Shown: piece by piece, positions 23,648 to 35,220 of the stretch
Numbering within the stretch: the first letter of the stretch is position 1
Layout of the letters: each line of letters starts with the position of its first letter
Assembly: GCF_040412425.1 (NCBI RefSeq)
Contig: NC_089755.1
Coordinates: forward strand, 58,509,298 to 58,573,297
Reading direction: 5' to 3'
Source of the DNA: Macrobrachium rosenbergii
Lineage: Eukaryota > Arthropoda > Malacostraca > Decapoda > Palaemonidae
Length of the DNA stretch: 64,000 bases
Notes under the pieces: model-generated
What the model saw: the letters and a program-made list of their open reading frames with translations, nothing else
Databases searched by the model: none
Told to the model about the DNA's origin: nothing
Made by a program: the position numbers and the translations under genes

Positions 23648-24050
23648 GTAAAAGATGCCCCGAAGTTTCTTCGGCGCAATCGAGTTTTCTGTAAAGCCGC
23701 TACAGCGTATAATCAAGGCCACCGAAAATAGATCTATCTTTCGGTGGTCTCGGTATAATGCTGTATGAGCAGCGGCCCGTGAAACTTGAACCACGGCCCG
23801 GTGGTGGCCTATTATATGTCGTTGCCAGAAGCACGATTATGGCTAACTTTAACCTAAAATAAAGTAAAAACTACTGAGGCTAGAGGGCTGTAATTTGGTA
23901 TGTTTGATGATTGGAAGGTGGATGATCAACGTACGTGTTTGCTGCCCTCTAGCCTAAGCAGTTTTTTAAGATCTGAGGGCGGACAGAGAAAGTGCGGACG
24001 GACAGACAAAGCCGGCACAATAGCTTTCATTTACAGAAAACTGAAAACGA
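23648..24050 (+). mobile_element. Family A multi-hairpin element, copy 4 (reference copy)
   Basis: This is one of the most complete copies. It is a string of separate foldbacks. Hairpin 1: 23657-23665 with 23669-23677 (CTTCGGCGC type). Hairpin 2: about 23701-23727 with 23739-23765, loop ATAGATCTATC. Central hairpin: arms about 23867-23905 and 23928-23967, with a loop GATGATTGGA...GGATGATC that is itself nearly symmetric. Terminal hairpin: about 24021-24043. Exact 11 bp subterminal inverted repeats, AGTTTTCTGTA at 23683-23693 and TACAGAAAACT at 24032-24042, bracket the body. It has no open frame, so it is non-autonomous. I recall this sequence from decapod genomes but know no formal class. A foldback/MITE-like DNA element or a structured-RNA retroposon are both possible. 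Confidence 0.9.
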
Positions 24051-24435
24051 AGGAATAAGGGAAAAGAGCACAGTAAGACATTCGGCCTGTGACGGTCACA
24101 ATAAATCGACAGCATTGTCTGACGCCCTCAGACGGGATATAAAAAAACACGAGATTAAACGCCCGCGTCCCCTTCAGCAAGTAGAGAGAGGAAAAAAAAA
24201 AGTAATCGTGAGGGGATTAGGAAAAATGAGAGGAAAGGAAAAAGTGGACACAAAAAAAAAAAAATAGGGGAAAGAAGGAAAAGCGGTCACAAAACCATCT
24301 GGGATTGAGATCGCCCAGAGAGGAGGAACCATCTGTTTAAACATCTGTTTCACCGTCGGCAAATGTCGATGGCTCCTTTGAGAAATGGGAAGGGAGACCA
24401 TACGAAATGGTTTGAGTAATCGCCCGACAGGCTAT

Positions 24436-24438
<3 letters not shown>
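24051..24438. other. Unique A-rich DNA, no gene seen
   Basis: A-rich runs lie at 24189-24200 and 24250-24264. A 91-codon frame runs out of the family A copy and is not coding. Confidence 0.6.

Positions 24439-24493
<55 letters not shown>
24439..24493. repeat. (CT)n microsatellite
   Basis: A CT array of about 27 units. Confidence 0.97.
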
Positions 24494-24495
<2 letters not shown>

Positions 24496-25279
24496 CGTCC
24501 GCCTGAGAAATATTAACCGTATTTCTTGGTTTTAATCTATTTTTTATAGTTCGGTTGGAGAGGGTAAAAATTTTTTTATTATAGGAGCTCATAAAAAAAA
24601 GGTTCCCTCCCCACGATTTTTTTTTTGTTGGGGGGCGGGTGGGGAGGCGGTTCCTCCTGGCGATCTTAGAAATATTGGTTCAACAAGGCTTAAAATATCT
24701 TACTGTTTTAGTAAGGGTTAGGAGATCTTTTTCATCTTAAGATGGCCAAGAATAATACAACCATAAAAATAAATTCATCATAACAAGTATATTCTGGGAC
24801 CCTACAGTAACAGAAATGGCTATTCTGTGCCTGAAGCCTGTAGCCAAGTATTTTCCAATATATTTCAAAGACTATTTTGTTTATAGAAGAACTTTGAGCC
24901 AAGGAGGAACTGTTTTTCACTGAGGCTGAAGGATTTAAAGGTTCTTTGAGGCCTTTGAAGTTTGAAAACACCCTTTAATATTTGGAGAAAAGGAAACTTT
25001 AAAGAATCTGGAATAGGCCTCTGGAGTAATAACAAAAATAAGGCAGGAAAAAATATACTTGTAAACCGAGTATACAAGGCTTCGAGTGCATGGCATGAGG
25101 TGGGGAAATTGACATATGAGGCCCCGTCGATTTTGACAAACAGGTTGTTCCCAACTAAGAATAAAGAAGTAACTTGATGTTAATATTAAGTAAACAATAT
25201 TTATTTGGATATTATGTAAATAATATGTATTGCATATTTACATAGATATGTGTGAACATATAAGCGCATTATGTACCCT

Positions 25280-25280
<1 letters not shown>
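24494..25280. other. Unique DNA, no gene supported
   Basis: Short frames on both strands near 24732-25177 have no domain or splice support. A GGAAACTTTAAAG-type motif recurs, and weak AT alternation occurs near 25195-25240. Confidence 0.55.

Positions 25281-25345
<65 letters not shown>
25281..25345. repeat. (GA)n microsatellite
   Basis: A GA array of about 32 units, directly upstream of the ATTAATCA cluster. Confidence 0.97.
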
Positions 25346-25348
<3 letters not shown>

Positions 25349-25560
25349 GCCTGCTGCTGTTCCCTGGAAATAAATGAACCGGCTAAACGAGAATCTGGAC
25401 CGATTAATCATAAGCATCGTTTTCGGCCAATCATTATCTCCTCTGCACCATTAATCACCATTGAATGTGCCGGAGAGCATTAATCATATTTTTATCATTA
25501 GCAGCGCTGATTAACTTCGTCAGCTTTAAATTTTCACTTTCGGGGGAGGCAGTAGGCAAG
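25346..25560. promoter_or_regulatory. Cluster of ATTAATCA homeodomain-type motifs (putative enhancer)
   Basis: Exact ATTAATCA occurs at 25403-25410, 25450-25457 and 25479-25486, and GTTAATCA on the minus strand at 25508-25515: four sites in 113 bp. TAAT-core octamers are typical homeodomain sites. The interval is unique and less AT-rich than its surroundings. The regulatory role is inference. Confidence 0.3.
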
Positions 25561-25615
25561 GCAATGCCTCTTAACGTTTGCTCACAAACACACGACATAC
25601 ATACACACACACATG

Positions 25616-26150
<535 letters not shown>

Positions 26151-26423
26151 TCTGGCATTTGTTAATATAAAAATCATATTCCCCAACAATATCGGAATAC
26201 TAGATAACATCCCCTTCGGCTACACGCGAGGTACAACTCTTCCTTTTGCACGTTAAACAATTCCTTCATTTGCTCTCTTTTGTTCGGCTTTAAACTCAAA
26301 GACTTTCCAACGTGTTTGCCTTGTGTTGATAATTTATACTCGCCTCGTATATCACAGACTTACTTCTTCTTTTGTTTTCGCTTTCTGCGAATTCTCGTTT
26401 TTCATTGGGGGAACTTTTTTATA
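26151..26423. other. Unique DNA, no gene seen
   Basis: Nothing is recognisable before the family A copy that starts at 26424. Confidence 0.6.
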
Positions 26424-26671
26424 CATCGAGTTTTCTGTACAGGGTATAATGCTGTATGAAACTCTCAGCCGGCCGTGGTGGACTGTGTTACTGCGTTGTC
26501 AGACGCACGATCATGGCTAATTTTAACCTTAGATAACATAAAAAAAACTACTGAGGCTAGAGGGCTGTAATTTGGTATGTTTGATGATTGGAGGGTGGAT
26601 GATCAACGTACCAATTTGCAGCCCGCTAGCTCCAGTAGTTTTTAAGATCTGAGGGCGGACAGAAAAAGTGC
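26424..26671 (+). mobile_element. Family A multi-hairpin element, copy 5 (hairpin 2 deleted, both ends truncated)
   Basis: It starts within the sequence after hairpin 1 (ATCGAGTTTTCTGTACAG), then jumps to GGTATAATGCTGTATGAA, so hairpin 2 is absent. The middle is shortened. The central hairpin is kept (about 26547-26583 and 26605-26643). The copy ends after GACAGAAAAAGTGC. Confidence 0.88.
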
Positions 26672-27003
26672 TCGCCATTCATTGGATGACGGTAATTTTC
26701 ATTAAATTGCGCCAGGAGAGTTGTGATGTTTTGCCAGTGAATAATATTAAACATGTTATTCATTCGGTATTTGATGTGCGGGAGTTAATTCGTTTATCAA
26801 AAAAAATTATTTTGTAATTATTTTGTCCATTAAGCGAACGAATTTTGTAATACCTAATTCATTCGTTTAAGAAGTGTTCATTCATATTTCATTAATCAAG
26901 AGGAAGTCATTTCTTAGTTTCGATTCCTTAAATTAAAGATATATTGAGTTATATCTTTAGAGTAAATAAGTCGTGCTGATTCATTACCTCAAAAAAATAT
27001 TTA
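26672..27003. other. AT-rich unique DNA, no gene seen
   Basis: The word CATTC(A)TT(C/T)G...TTAAGAAG recurs weakly. No supported feature was found. Confidence 0.6.
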
Positions 27004-27073
27004 TTGGAAGCTTGAATTTCAAGTCAGTTGCCCCTGTCGGCTTATCTCATATGAATAGGTGTTTATCTTCCGA

Positions 27074-27169
<96 letters not shown>

Positions 27170-27172
27170 TAA
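27004..27172 (+). mobile_element. Family C AAT-tailed repeat, 3' part, followed by opposed (ATT)n
   Basis: TTGGAAGCTTGAATTTCAAG, a CCCCTGTC-GGCTTRT segment and CATATGAATAGGTGTTTATC lead straight into an AAT array (about 27076-27140). The same segment precedes AAT arrays at 34260 and 60660. Here the AAT array is followed by ATT (about 27144-27170), giving a foldback. Confidence 0.8.
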
Positions 27173-27718
27173 ATATTTGATTGATGAAGAGAAAATGAAA
27201 CGTTCAATATTGCGTATCATTCTATATCCGATGCAAAAACACTGAAGTAGGAAACCCGCCCCCTCAACCCCCAATTACTCTCCCAGGCTACGCACGTATA
27301 GGGGTCTGTTTACACTGCCCCTATACGTAAACATATGTAAACATAGCAGCTAGGTGTCGCAGCGCAAGGCCCATAAATAAGGTGCCCTGTAAATTAGGTT
27401 GTAAATTGGGATCGAGAGAAGCGCTTATGACTGGGGCCGTGGATGACGTCACTTGGAAACCCTCTGTCAGTCAGTGGTGAGATTTATACTGAATTTTAGA
27501 TTGAGTAGGCAGTGGGAATAACAGTAACAGTGTTGTGGTATTGGTAGTAGAAATGATAGTAGGTGTAACACCTCACACGTCAAACCTAAAACAAACAAAA
27601 AAAGTGTGCATTCACACCGCGTGTAGAATCCGGCTGACATCGCGTGCAGAAATCACAAAGTCATGGGACACATAATATGTGAGTCGGTCTCTCTTCCTTA
27701 CACCTTCCACTTGACTTG
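27173..27718. other. Unique stretch with small hairpin and CRE-like motif
   Basis: ACGTATAGGGG (27294-27304) and CCCCTATACGT (27318-27328) are exact 11 bp arms with a 13 bp loop. A perfect TGACGTCA lies at 27444-27451. No gene is supported. Confidence 0.5.
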
Positions 27719-27804
27719 CTCCTCCTCCTCCTCCTCCTCCTCCTCCTCCTCCTCCTCCTCCTCCTCCTCCTCCTCCTCCTCCTCCTCCTCCTCCTCCTCC
27801 TCCT
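27719..27804. repeat. (CTC)n microsatellite, about 28 units
   Basis: An uninterrupted CTC array, which is GGA on the minus strand and so a G-quadruplex-type candidate. It produces poly-Ser, poly-Leu and poly-Gly frames that are not genes. Confidence 0.98.
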
Positions 27805-28078
27805 TGGCACTGTGCCACTCTGCTCTCTCGTATTTGCCCCAAAGCAAAATCTTTTCCCTTTAAGCCTCTTTAATTTATATACTATGCTTTTGGCACTGGC
27901 CCCAGTGTGGCTTTCCTTTGTGTGTATTTGTTTTTTTTTTTTTTTTTTTGGGGGAAATGCTAGTGGATGGGCAGGAGGTAGGATGTTTGTGTGTTTGTGT
28001 GTGTATGTTTGTATGGCATTGATTTAATGCATTGGCACAAGTAGTATAATCATAACCTTAGGCACATTCATCCACACA
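27805..28078. other. Unique DNA with a T run
   Basis: A T run of about 20 lies at 27930-27950, followed by a GT-rich stretch. No gene is present. Confidence 0.6.
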
Positions 28079-28089
28079 CATATATAATA

Positions 28090-28160
<71 letters not shown>

Positions 28161-28165
28161 TATAT
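28079..28165. repeat. (AT)n microsatellite
   Basis: An AT array with an ATT break near 28095 and GTAT variants at the right edge. Confidence 0.96.
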
Positions 28166-28518
28166 GCATGTGTATTATTTGTATGTATATATGTATATAT
28201 GCATGTACGTACATACCCTGACAGACAGGACAGAAAATGAAAGTCATGTAAAAACGAAAGTAACACCGTGGGAAGAGAATTCAATGAGAATGACTGTTTA
28301 CTGCTGTTCCGGACTTTGTCATCATAATATTCTAGGAAATCTGATTAGTAAAAGCGTTGCTAGAGTGACTCATTGTTTTGTCACCATACCGTGCGCTGGT
28401 CTGACTAAATCAACATTAGAGGTCTGTTGATGCATTGTAAAATAATGATTGGTTTTATAATTTCGTGATTGGTAGATATTTTCTGTTTGTAGATTTATGT
28501 CCGAATATCAGGTTACTT
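28166..28518. other. Unique DNA, no gene seen
   Basis: A 96-codon frame starting inside the AT array continues to 28430 without any recognisable domain. Confidence 0.6.
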
Positions 28519-28760
<242 letters not shown>

Positions 28761-28968
28761 TAAGTTGAAACCCAATAGAAAATTTGTTTTTTTAGTAAAA
28801 TATAAATTGTCTAGCGTTTCTCGAAACTTATTTTTACAAATTAAAAAACTTTATATTATAGATCAAGTACAGTGTTAGCACAGAACTTTACATGGTATTT
28901 GATACTCAGCCTAATTGCTTTATTCTGGTTTTCTGGGTAAGTGAAAAAGTTGAGAAGTTTATTATTAG

Positions 28969-28969
<1 letters not shown>

Positions 28970-29047
<78 letters not shown>

Positions 29048-29117
29048 TGTTGTATTTATTAAGTGCACTAACCATTGCATTATAAAAGAATGTATTATTC
29101 ATTTCAAAGCGAGATCG

Positions 29118-29193
<76 letters not shown>

Positions 29194-29259
29194 CATCGCA
29201 TGGTTCAATTCAAAGTGAGAACAATTTCTCCCCTCTCTCAGTTTCATTGTATCATTCAG

Positions 29260-29339
<80 letters not shown>
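28970..29339. repeat. Three (CT)n arrays with related spacers
   Basis: CT arrays lie at 28970-29045, 29121-29188 and 29267-29339. The spacers share TCATTTCAAAG or AATTCAAAG, GAGA and a TTTCATYG segment, and resemble the spacer at about 18019-18045. The 154-codon Leu-Ser frame here is an artefact. Confidence 0.94.
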
Positions 29340-29341
<2 letters not shown>

Positions 29342-29524
29342 CAAACCTCGATGGGATGGGGGAGGAGAGGAATGGATAAACGCTCGTAGTTTCGGCCCAA
29401 CGTAATGGATTATCCATCCACCATTGAAGGTGCTTCCCGCGCAGGTCTAAATTCCAATTCAATGCGATCGTCAGATAAACAGCGCCATAAAGAAGGTAGT
29501 GACTTTCGAAAGGTTTTTGGACTT

Positions 29525-29590
29525 CCTCCTCCTACTCCTACTCCTCCTCCTCCTCCTCCTCCTCCTCCTCCTCCTCCTCCTCCTCCTCCC
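29525..29590. repeat. (CTC)n microsatellite with two CTA variants
   Basis: CTCCTA variants sit at the left end, then a pure CTC run. Confidence 0.96.
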
Positions 29591-29684
29591 ATCCAATGCC
29601 CCGTAGGGATTTCGAATTCTCGGCGGCAATGGCTTGTATATTCGCAATTTACGCTGTCCCATTTCCTCGCGCTGTGCGTTGGAG

Positions 29685-29730
<46 letters not shown>

Positions 29731-29816
29731 AAAAGAGAGAGAGAGAGAACGGAGGAAGAAGAAGAAGGGAAGAAGAAGAAGAATGAAGAAGAGAAGAAGA
29801 AGAAGAAGAAGAAAGG
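29685..29816. repeat. (GA)n to (GAA)n purine tract
   Basis: GA (29686-29725) passes through A-rich and GA segments into GAA/GAAGAA (about 29757-29814). It is an all-purine strand of about 130 bp with only an ACGG break, and so a candidate for triplex (H-DNA) formation. Confidence 0.95.
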
Positions 29817-29830
29817 TTAGTTCAAAGTAT

Positions 29831-30040
29831 AGGGTAGTCTCGTACCCTGGCGTGACGTCACTTCCGGGCCTGGTTTGGTCACTTCCGGAATGACCTCGAA
29901 ATTCGGACGTAACAAGCGAATGCGAAAATGAATGTTTTTTTTTTATTGGCGATGTCTTCCTTGTTTCTCGTTCCTCCCTAATTACAATCCGTCCAGCTTC
30001 CGGTGTTCCTCTCCTAATTACAATCCGTCCAGCATCCGGA
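29831..30040. promoter_or_regulatory. CRE/ETS-like motif cluster (putative promoter or enhancer)
   Basis: A perfect CRE (TGACGTCA, 29853-29860) overlaps an ETS-type ACTTCCGG (29860-29867). A second ACTTCCGG follows at 29881-29888. CTTCCGG recurs at 29997-30003 and ATCCGGAA lies just beyond. An exact 6 bp inverted repeat (AGGGTA/TACCCT) sits at 29831-29848. CTAATTACAATCCGTCCAGC occurs twice (29978 and 30013), a 35 bp tandem duplication. CRE-ETS neighbours are typical of broadly active promoters in animals. No transcript or exon is visible. Confidence 0.35.
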
Positions 30041-31366
<1,326 letters not shown>

Positions 31367-31430
<64 letters not shown>

Positions 31431-31518
31431 ACGAGGTGAATTACACATGTCCTGGTAGGAAAATCTGGTTCTCTTTATTTTCTCTCTCTGGCTGAGTGAA
31501 TATACTTTCTGGAAGAGC

Positions 31519-31590
<72 letters not shown>

Positions 31591-31642
31591 AACTCGAACA
31601 GATAAGTACCTGCTGATGAGAGCAAAACGGGCATGAGAACTA

Positions 31643-31709
<67 letters not shown>

Positions 31710-31735
31710 TGCAGTACATGTTAGTTGTAAACTGC

Positions 31736-31808
<73 letters not shown>

Positions 31809-31859
31809 ATATTTACTCCGTTCTTGTTCTCATCTGAAAATATACATTTATTTCAATTC

Positions 31860-31926
<67 letters not shown>
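31367..31926. repeat. Dense cluster: three (CT)n then two (GA)n arrays
   Basis: CT arrays lie at 31367-31427, 31521-31582 and 31645-31707. GA arrays lie at 31739-31805 and 31864-31926. CT facing GA across a 30 bp spacer at 31708-31738 makes a large potential foldback. Confidence 0.96.
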
Positions 31927-31930
<4 letters not shown>

Positions 31931-32196
31931 ATAACCACTTAGAGTTATGACATTATAAAGGAAGTTCATGATGTAGGAAAATGTATCCTATAATTTTTTT
32001 TTTTTTGTCTTTGCTGCATATCTTGACGTGAGAAAACGCGGTTCTTGTTGACGTTTTCTTATGTTGCGGATTGTTAATTTTGTTGTTTTTGCGTTGTTTT
32101 TGTTGTTATATTGATTGTCTTAGCCTTGTTATCTTTTCTTTATCCTTCTTTTCAATTAGGTTATTTTTCGGTTTGTATTTGCTGACATATTGCTGA

Positions 32197-32197
<1 letters not shown>
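31927..32197. other. T-rich unique DNA
   Basis: No feature was recognised. Confidence 0.6.
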
Positions 32198-32265
<68 letters not shown>

Positions 32266-32319
32266 CAACAACTTTCTAAGTCAGCCATCTTTATTTTCAA
32301 GAATTAATTCATAATAATG

Positions 32320-32389
<70 letters not shown>
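32198..32389. repeat. Opposed (ATT)n and (AAT)n arrays with 48 bp loop
   Basis: ATT at 32198-32264 and AAT at 32312-32389 are complementary across a unique spacer. Confidence 0.96.
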
Positions 32390-32391
<2 letters not shown>

Positions 32392-32816
32392 GAAAACTAA
32401 AACGAGAATTAAACCACAAACAGAGAAACAAAAGGCATCACAAGAGTGAAAATGTTTGGAAATGTTTACACAGTCGTAAAACATCTTCTTTCAAATATTT
32501 CAGAGGAGGAGGCACAAGTGGTTCGCCATTATAACTTCCCGTAAAAACCCTTCGGTGTAAAAGAGAATTTTGAGGAGCGGGCCTTGAGGAAAAAAAAAAA
32601 AAAAAAAAAACTATCGGACTCCATTAGCGAGCGAAGTGCTTGCTTTAATTTCTTTGTCTTGTTTTGTTAAATGCTTTATATTTTTATTTTGTTTTTATTT
32701 TGTTTTTAACTTTTTTTTTTTTTTTTTAAATTGATGGTCTGTGTATTATTGCTTCTCGGAGAAAGTGAGACATTCTGGGAAAGGTAGAGGAACTTTGAAG
32801 TTGTTCCAGTCACCCA

Positions 32817-32819
<3 letters not shown>
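32390..32819. other. Unique DNA with A and T runs
   Basis: An A run lies at about 32588-32610 and a T run at about 32709-32727. No gene is present. Confidence 0.6.
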
Positions 32820-32870
<51 letters not shown>

Positions 32871-32949
32871 TTCTTCTTCTTCTTCTTCTTCTTCTTCCCA
32901 GATCACGTGATATTTAAGACTCATTACGTCTTATGAGTCCCTTCTTGCA

Positions 32950-33019
<70 letters not shown>

Positions 33020-33065
33020 CCCAGGTCACGTGATATTTAAGACTCATTACGTCTTATGGGTATGC
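32820..33065 (+). repeat. (CT)n arrays with duplicated CACGTG-containing spacer
   Basis: CT at 32820-32861 with a CTTCTT extension is followed by a spacer CCCAGATCACGTGATATTTA then GACTCATTACGTCTTATGAG. CT at 32954-33014 is followed by the same spacer again (CACGTG at 32904-32909 and 33027-33032). GACTCAT/ATGAGTC (32918-32924, 32933-32939) form a hairpin in copy 1. Copy 2 has ATGGGT. Confidence 0.94.
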
Positions 33066-33125
33066 AAACATGGCAACCTAGCCTGTGGGAATTGGGAACA
33101 TCTTTTATAAGAATTCTTATTTGTA

Positions 33126-33130
<5 letters not shown>

Positions 33131-33176
<46 letters not shown>

Positions 33177-33223
33177 TTTGGGAAGGTTTGTTCCAGAAGC
33201 TCTTGCCCATTGGGTTAGACAAT

Positions 33224-33285
<62 letters not shown>
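33131..33285. repeat. (ATT)n and (CT)n arrays
   Basis: ATT lies at 33131-33174 and CT at 33227-33285, with a 52 bp unique spacer. Confidence 0.96.
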
Positions 33286-33288
<3 letters not shown>

Positions 33289-33608
33289 TCTCTGTTTCCC
33301 ACAAAAATAGCCCCCACCTCATTTCAGTCGGCGTCCCCACAGTAACAAAAATAGAAGGAGCGAAAGGAATTCACTTTCGTTGATATGCAAATGATCCTTC
33401 TGTTACCCCCTATCAAAAGAACAGGAAGGACCGTCATTGTTCGGCGGCCGTAGGATATCTTAACGTATCCTTCGGTGCCCGCGGGTCCGAGAGAAAGATA
33501 AGGATAAGAGAGTGGGAAGAATCGCGAGAAGGATGAGGTTGGCAGGGAAGGATAGATCTGTTGGGATGAAACGGAACGCGGGGTGAAGGATTGAGATCGA
33601 ATGGATGA
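33286..33608. other. Unique DNA, no gene supported
   Basis: An ATGCAAAT octamer lies at 33385-33392. A 119-codon minus frame reaches in from the adjacent minisatellite but shows no domain. Confidence 0.55.
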
Positions 33609-33950
33609 TTCGAAACGGTTCGGAGCGGCTCGTAACGGTTCGAAACGGCTTGAAACGGTACGAGACGGTTCGAAACGGCTCAAACGATTCTAAACGGCTT
33701 AGTTACGGTTCGGAACTGCTCGAAACGACTCGAAACGGTTTGGAATGACCCGAAACGACTCGCTCGAAACGGTTTGGAACGACCCAAAACGGCTCGAACG
33801 GTTAGAAACGGTTAGAAACTGTTTGAAACGGTACGAAAAAGCTCGAAACGGTGTGGAATGATCCGTAACGGTTCGGAACGGCTCGAAACTGTTTGGAACG
33901 ACCCGAAACTGTTAGTAACGGCTTGAAACTGTACGGAACGGCTCGAAACC
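33609..33950 (+). repeat. GAAACGGTTC-type minisatellite, unit 10-11 bp
   Basis: About 30 units of the GAAACGGTTC / GGAACGGCTC type alternate, with a loose 20-22 bp higher-order period. TTCGAA and CGGTT cores predominate. Minus-strand frames give F-E-P / N-R-F type words that shift phase, so this is not a peptide precursor. Confidence 0.92.
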
Positions 33951-34259
33951 ATCCGTTTTCGGTTTTTTTAACTGAATCTTCAAGGGAAGAATCGACGATG
34001 GGGATTAAGATAGGGCTACGCGGAAGTTCGTGAATGTGGATTAGAAAAGGGAAATCCAAATATAGCCTCTTTATTTTTAATTTTTTTTTGAGGGAGATGG
34101 GGGACGAATTTGAACAAAAGGAAGCCCATTGTTCCGAAGCGATAGCCATTTTTAATTACGAAGATTCCAAAGAAGGTTAAAAAGGGGATTTTATGGGGAA
34201 AGCGGACTGGAAGACGACGATAGGTAGAATAGAAATTCTTGTCTGTTTCTTCGTTTCTG
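33951..34259. other. Unique DNA, no gene seen
   Basis: Nothing is recognised in this stretch. Confidence 0.6.
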
Positions 34260-34401
34260 TTAGCTGATCTCTCCTTTCTGTATTTTTCATATTACCCTCT
34301 GTTACTTCTTTCTAATGAACGCCATATTCTTTGGAAGGTTGAATTTCGGTCATTGGCCCCTTTGGTGGGCTTGTTCTGTATGAATAGGGTTCATCTTCTA
34401 T

Positions 34402-34469
<68 letters not shown>

Positions 34470-34483
34470 TATTATTATTATTA

Positions 34484-34526
<43 letters not shown>

Positions 34527-34530
34527 GTTA
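34260..34530 (+). mobile_element. Family C AAT-tailed repeat, fuller copy, with opposed (ATT)n
   Basis: TAGCTGATCTCTCCTTTCTG, a GTTACTTCTTTCTAATGAAC segment, CCATATTCTTTGGAAGGTTG and GTGGGCTTGTTCTGTATGAA end in GGTTCATCTTCTATGT, directly followed by AAT (about 34404-34470) and then ATT (about 34471-34527). The tail position and shared body suggest a retroposon-like 3' end that carries its own microsatellite. I recall similar sequence from decapods. Confidence 0.82.
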
Positions 34531-34932
34531 TTATACTAATATATTAATAATAATAATAATAATAATAATCTACGTGACTCTATTTCGAGGAAATTTTGTA
34601 AAATCAATGCAGAATAATATTTTGATATATTGATATAGAGAAATGTTGAAAATGACAGGAGATTCTTCTGATAATATAGGACAAATAGAATGTGGAACAG
34701 AAGACAGACTCGCAAAGTTGAATGGAGAAGTAAAGAATATGGGAACGGAAACTAAGAATAAAGATTTGACGAAAAGGGAGACATATAAAACGGAACAGAA
34801 ATCAGCAGAGCAGAGTCTTATCAACATTAGGACTTAGGAAAACAAAAGCGAGAGAGAGAGAAGAGGCAAAAAGGGTAAAAAAAAAAAAAAAGACAAACCG
34901 TAGTGGAGAACAATAGCCGTCGATTGGGAGTT

Positions 34933-34937
<5 letters not shown>
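34531..34937. other. Unique A-rich DNA, no gene supported
   Basis: A second short AAT patch lies at 34546-34569. A 64-codon frame at 34643-34837 has no domain. Confidence 0.6.
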
Positions 34938-34983
<46 letters not shown>

Positions 34984-35025
34984 ATAATTTCAAACCTTAA
35001 ATCAAGAACTCAGAAACAGATAAAC

Positions 35026-35112
<87 letters not shown>

Positions 35113-35220
35113 ATAATTTCAAACCTTAAATTCAAGAACTCAGAAACAGATAAACTGGAGAGAGAGAGAGAGTTGATAATTTCAAAGCTTAAATTGAAGA
35201 ACTTATAGAAATAAAAAGTA

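Noticed and set aside
29525..29590. Poly-Pro or poly-Gly coding repeats from (CTC)n
   Set aside because: It is a pure trinucleotide microsatellite with non-coding flanks. The same applies to the array at 27719-27804.
33324..33683. Repeated R-F-E-P / N-R-F words resembling a neuropeptide precursor
   Set aside because: There is no signal peptide and no regular dibasic cleavage sites or amidation glycine. The words shift phase with the 10-11 bp repeat.
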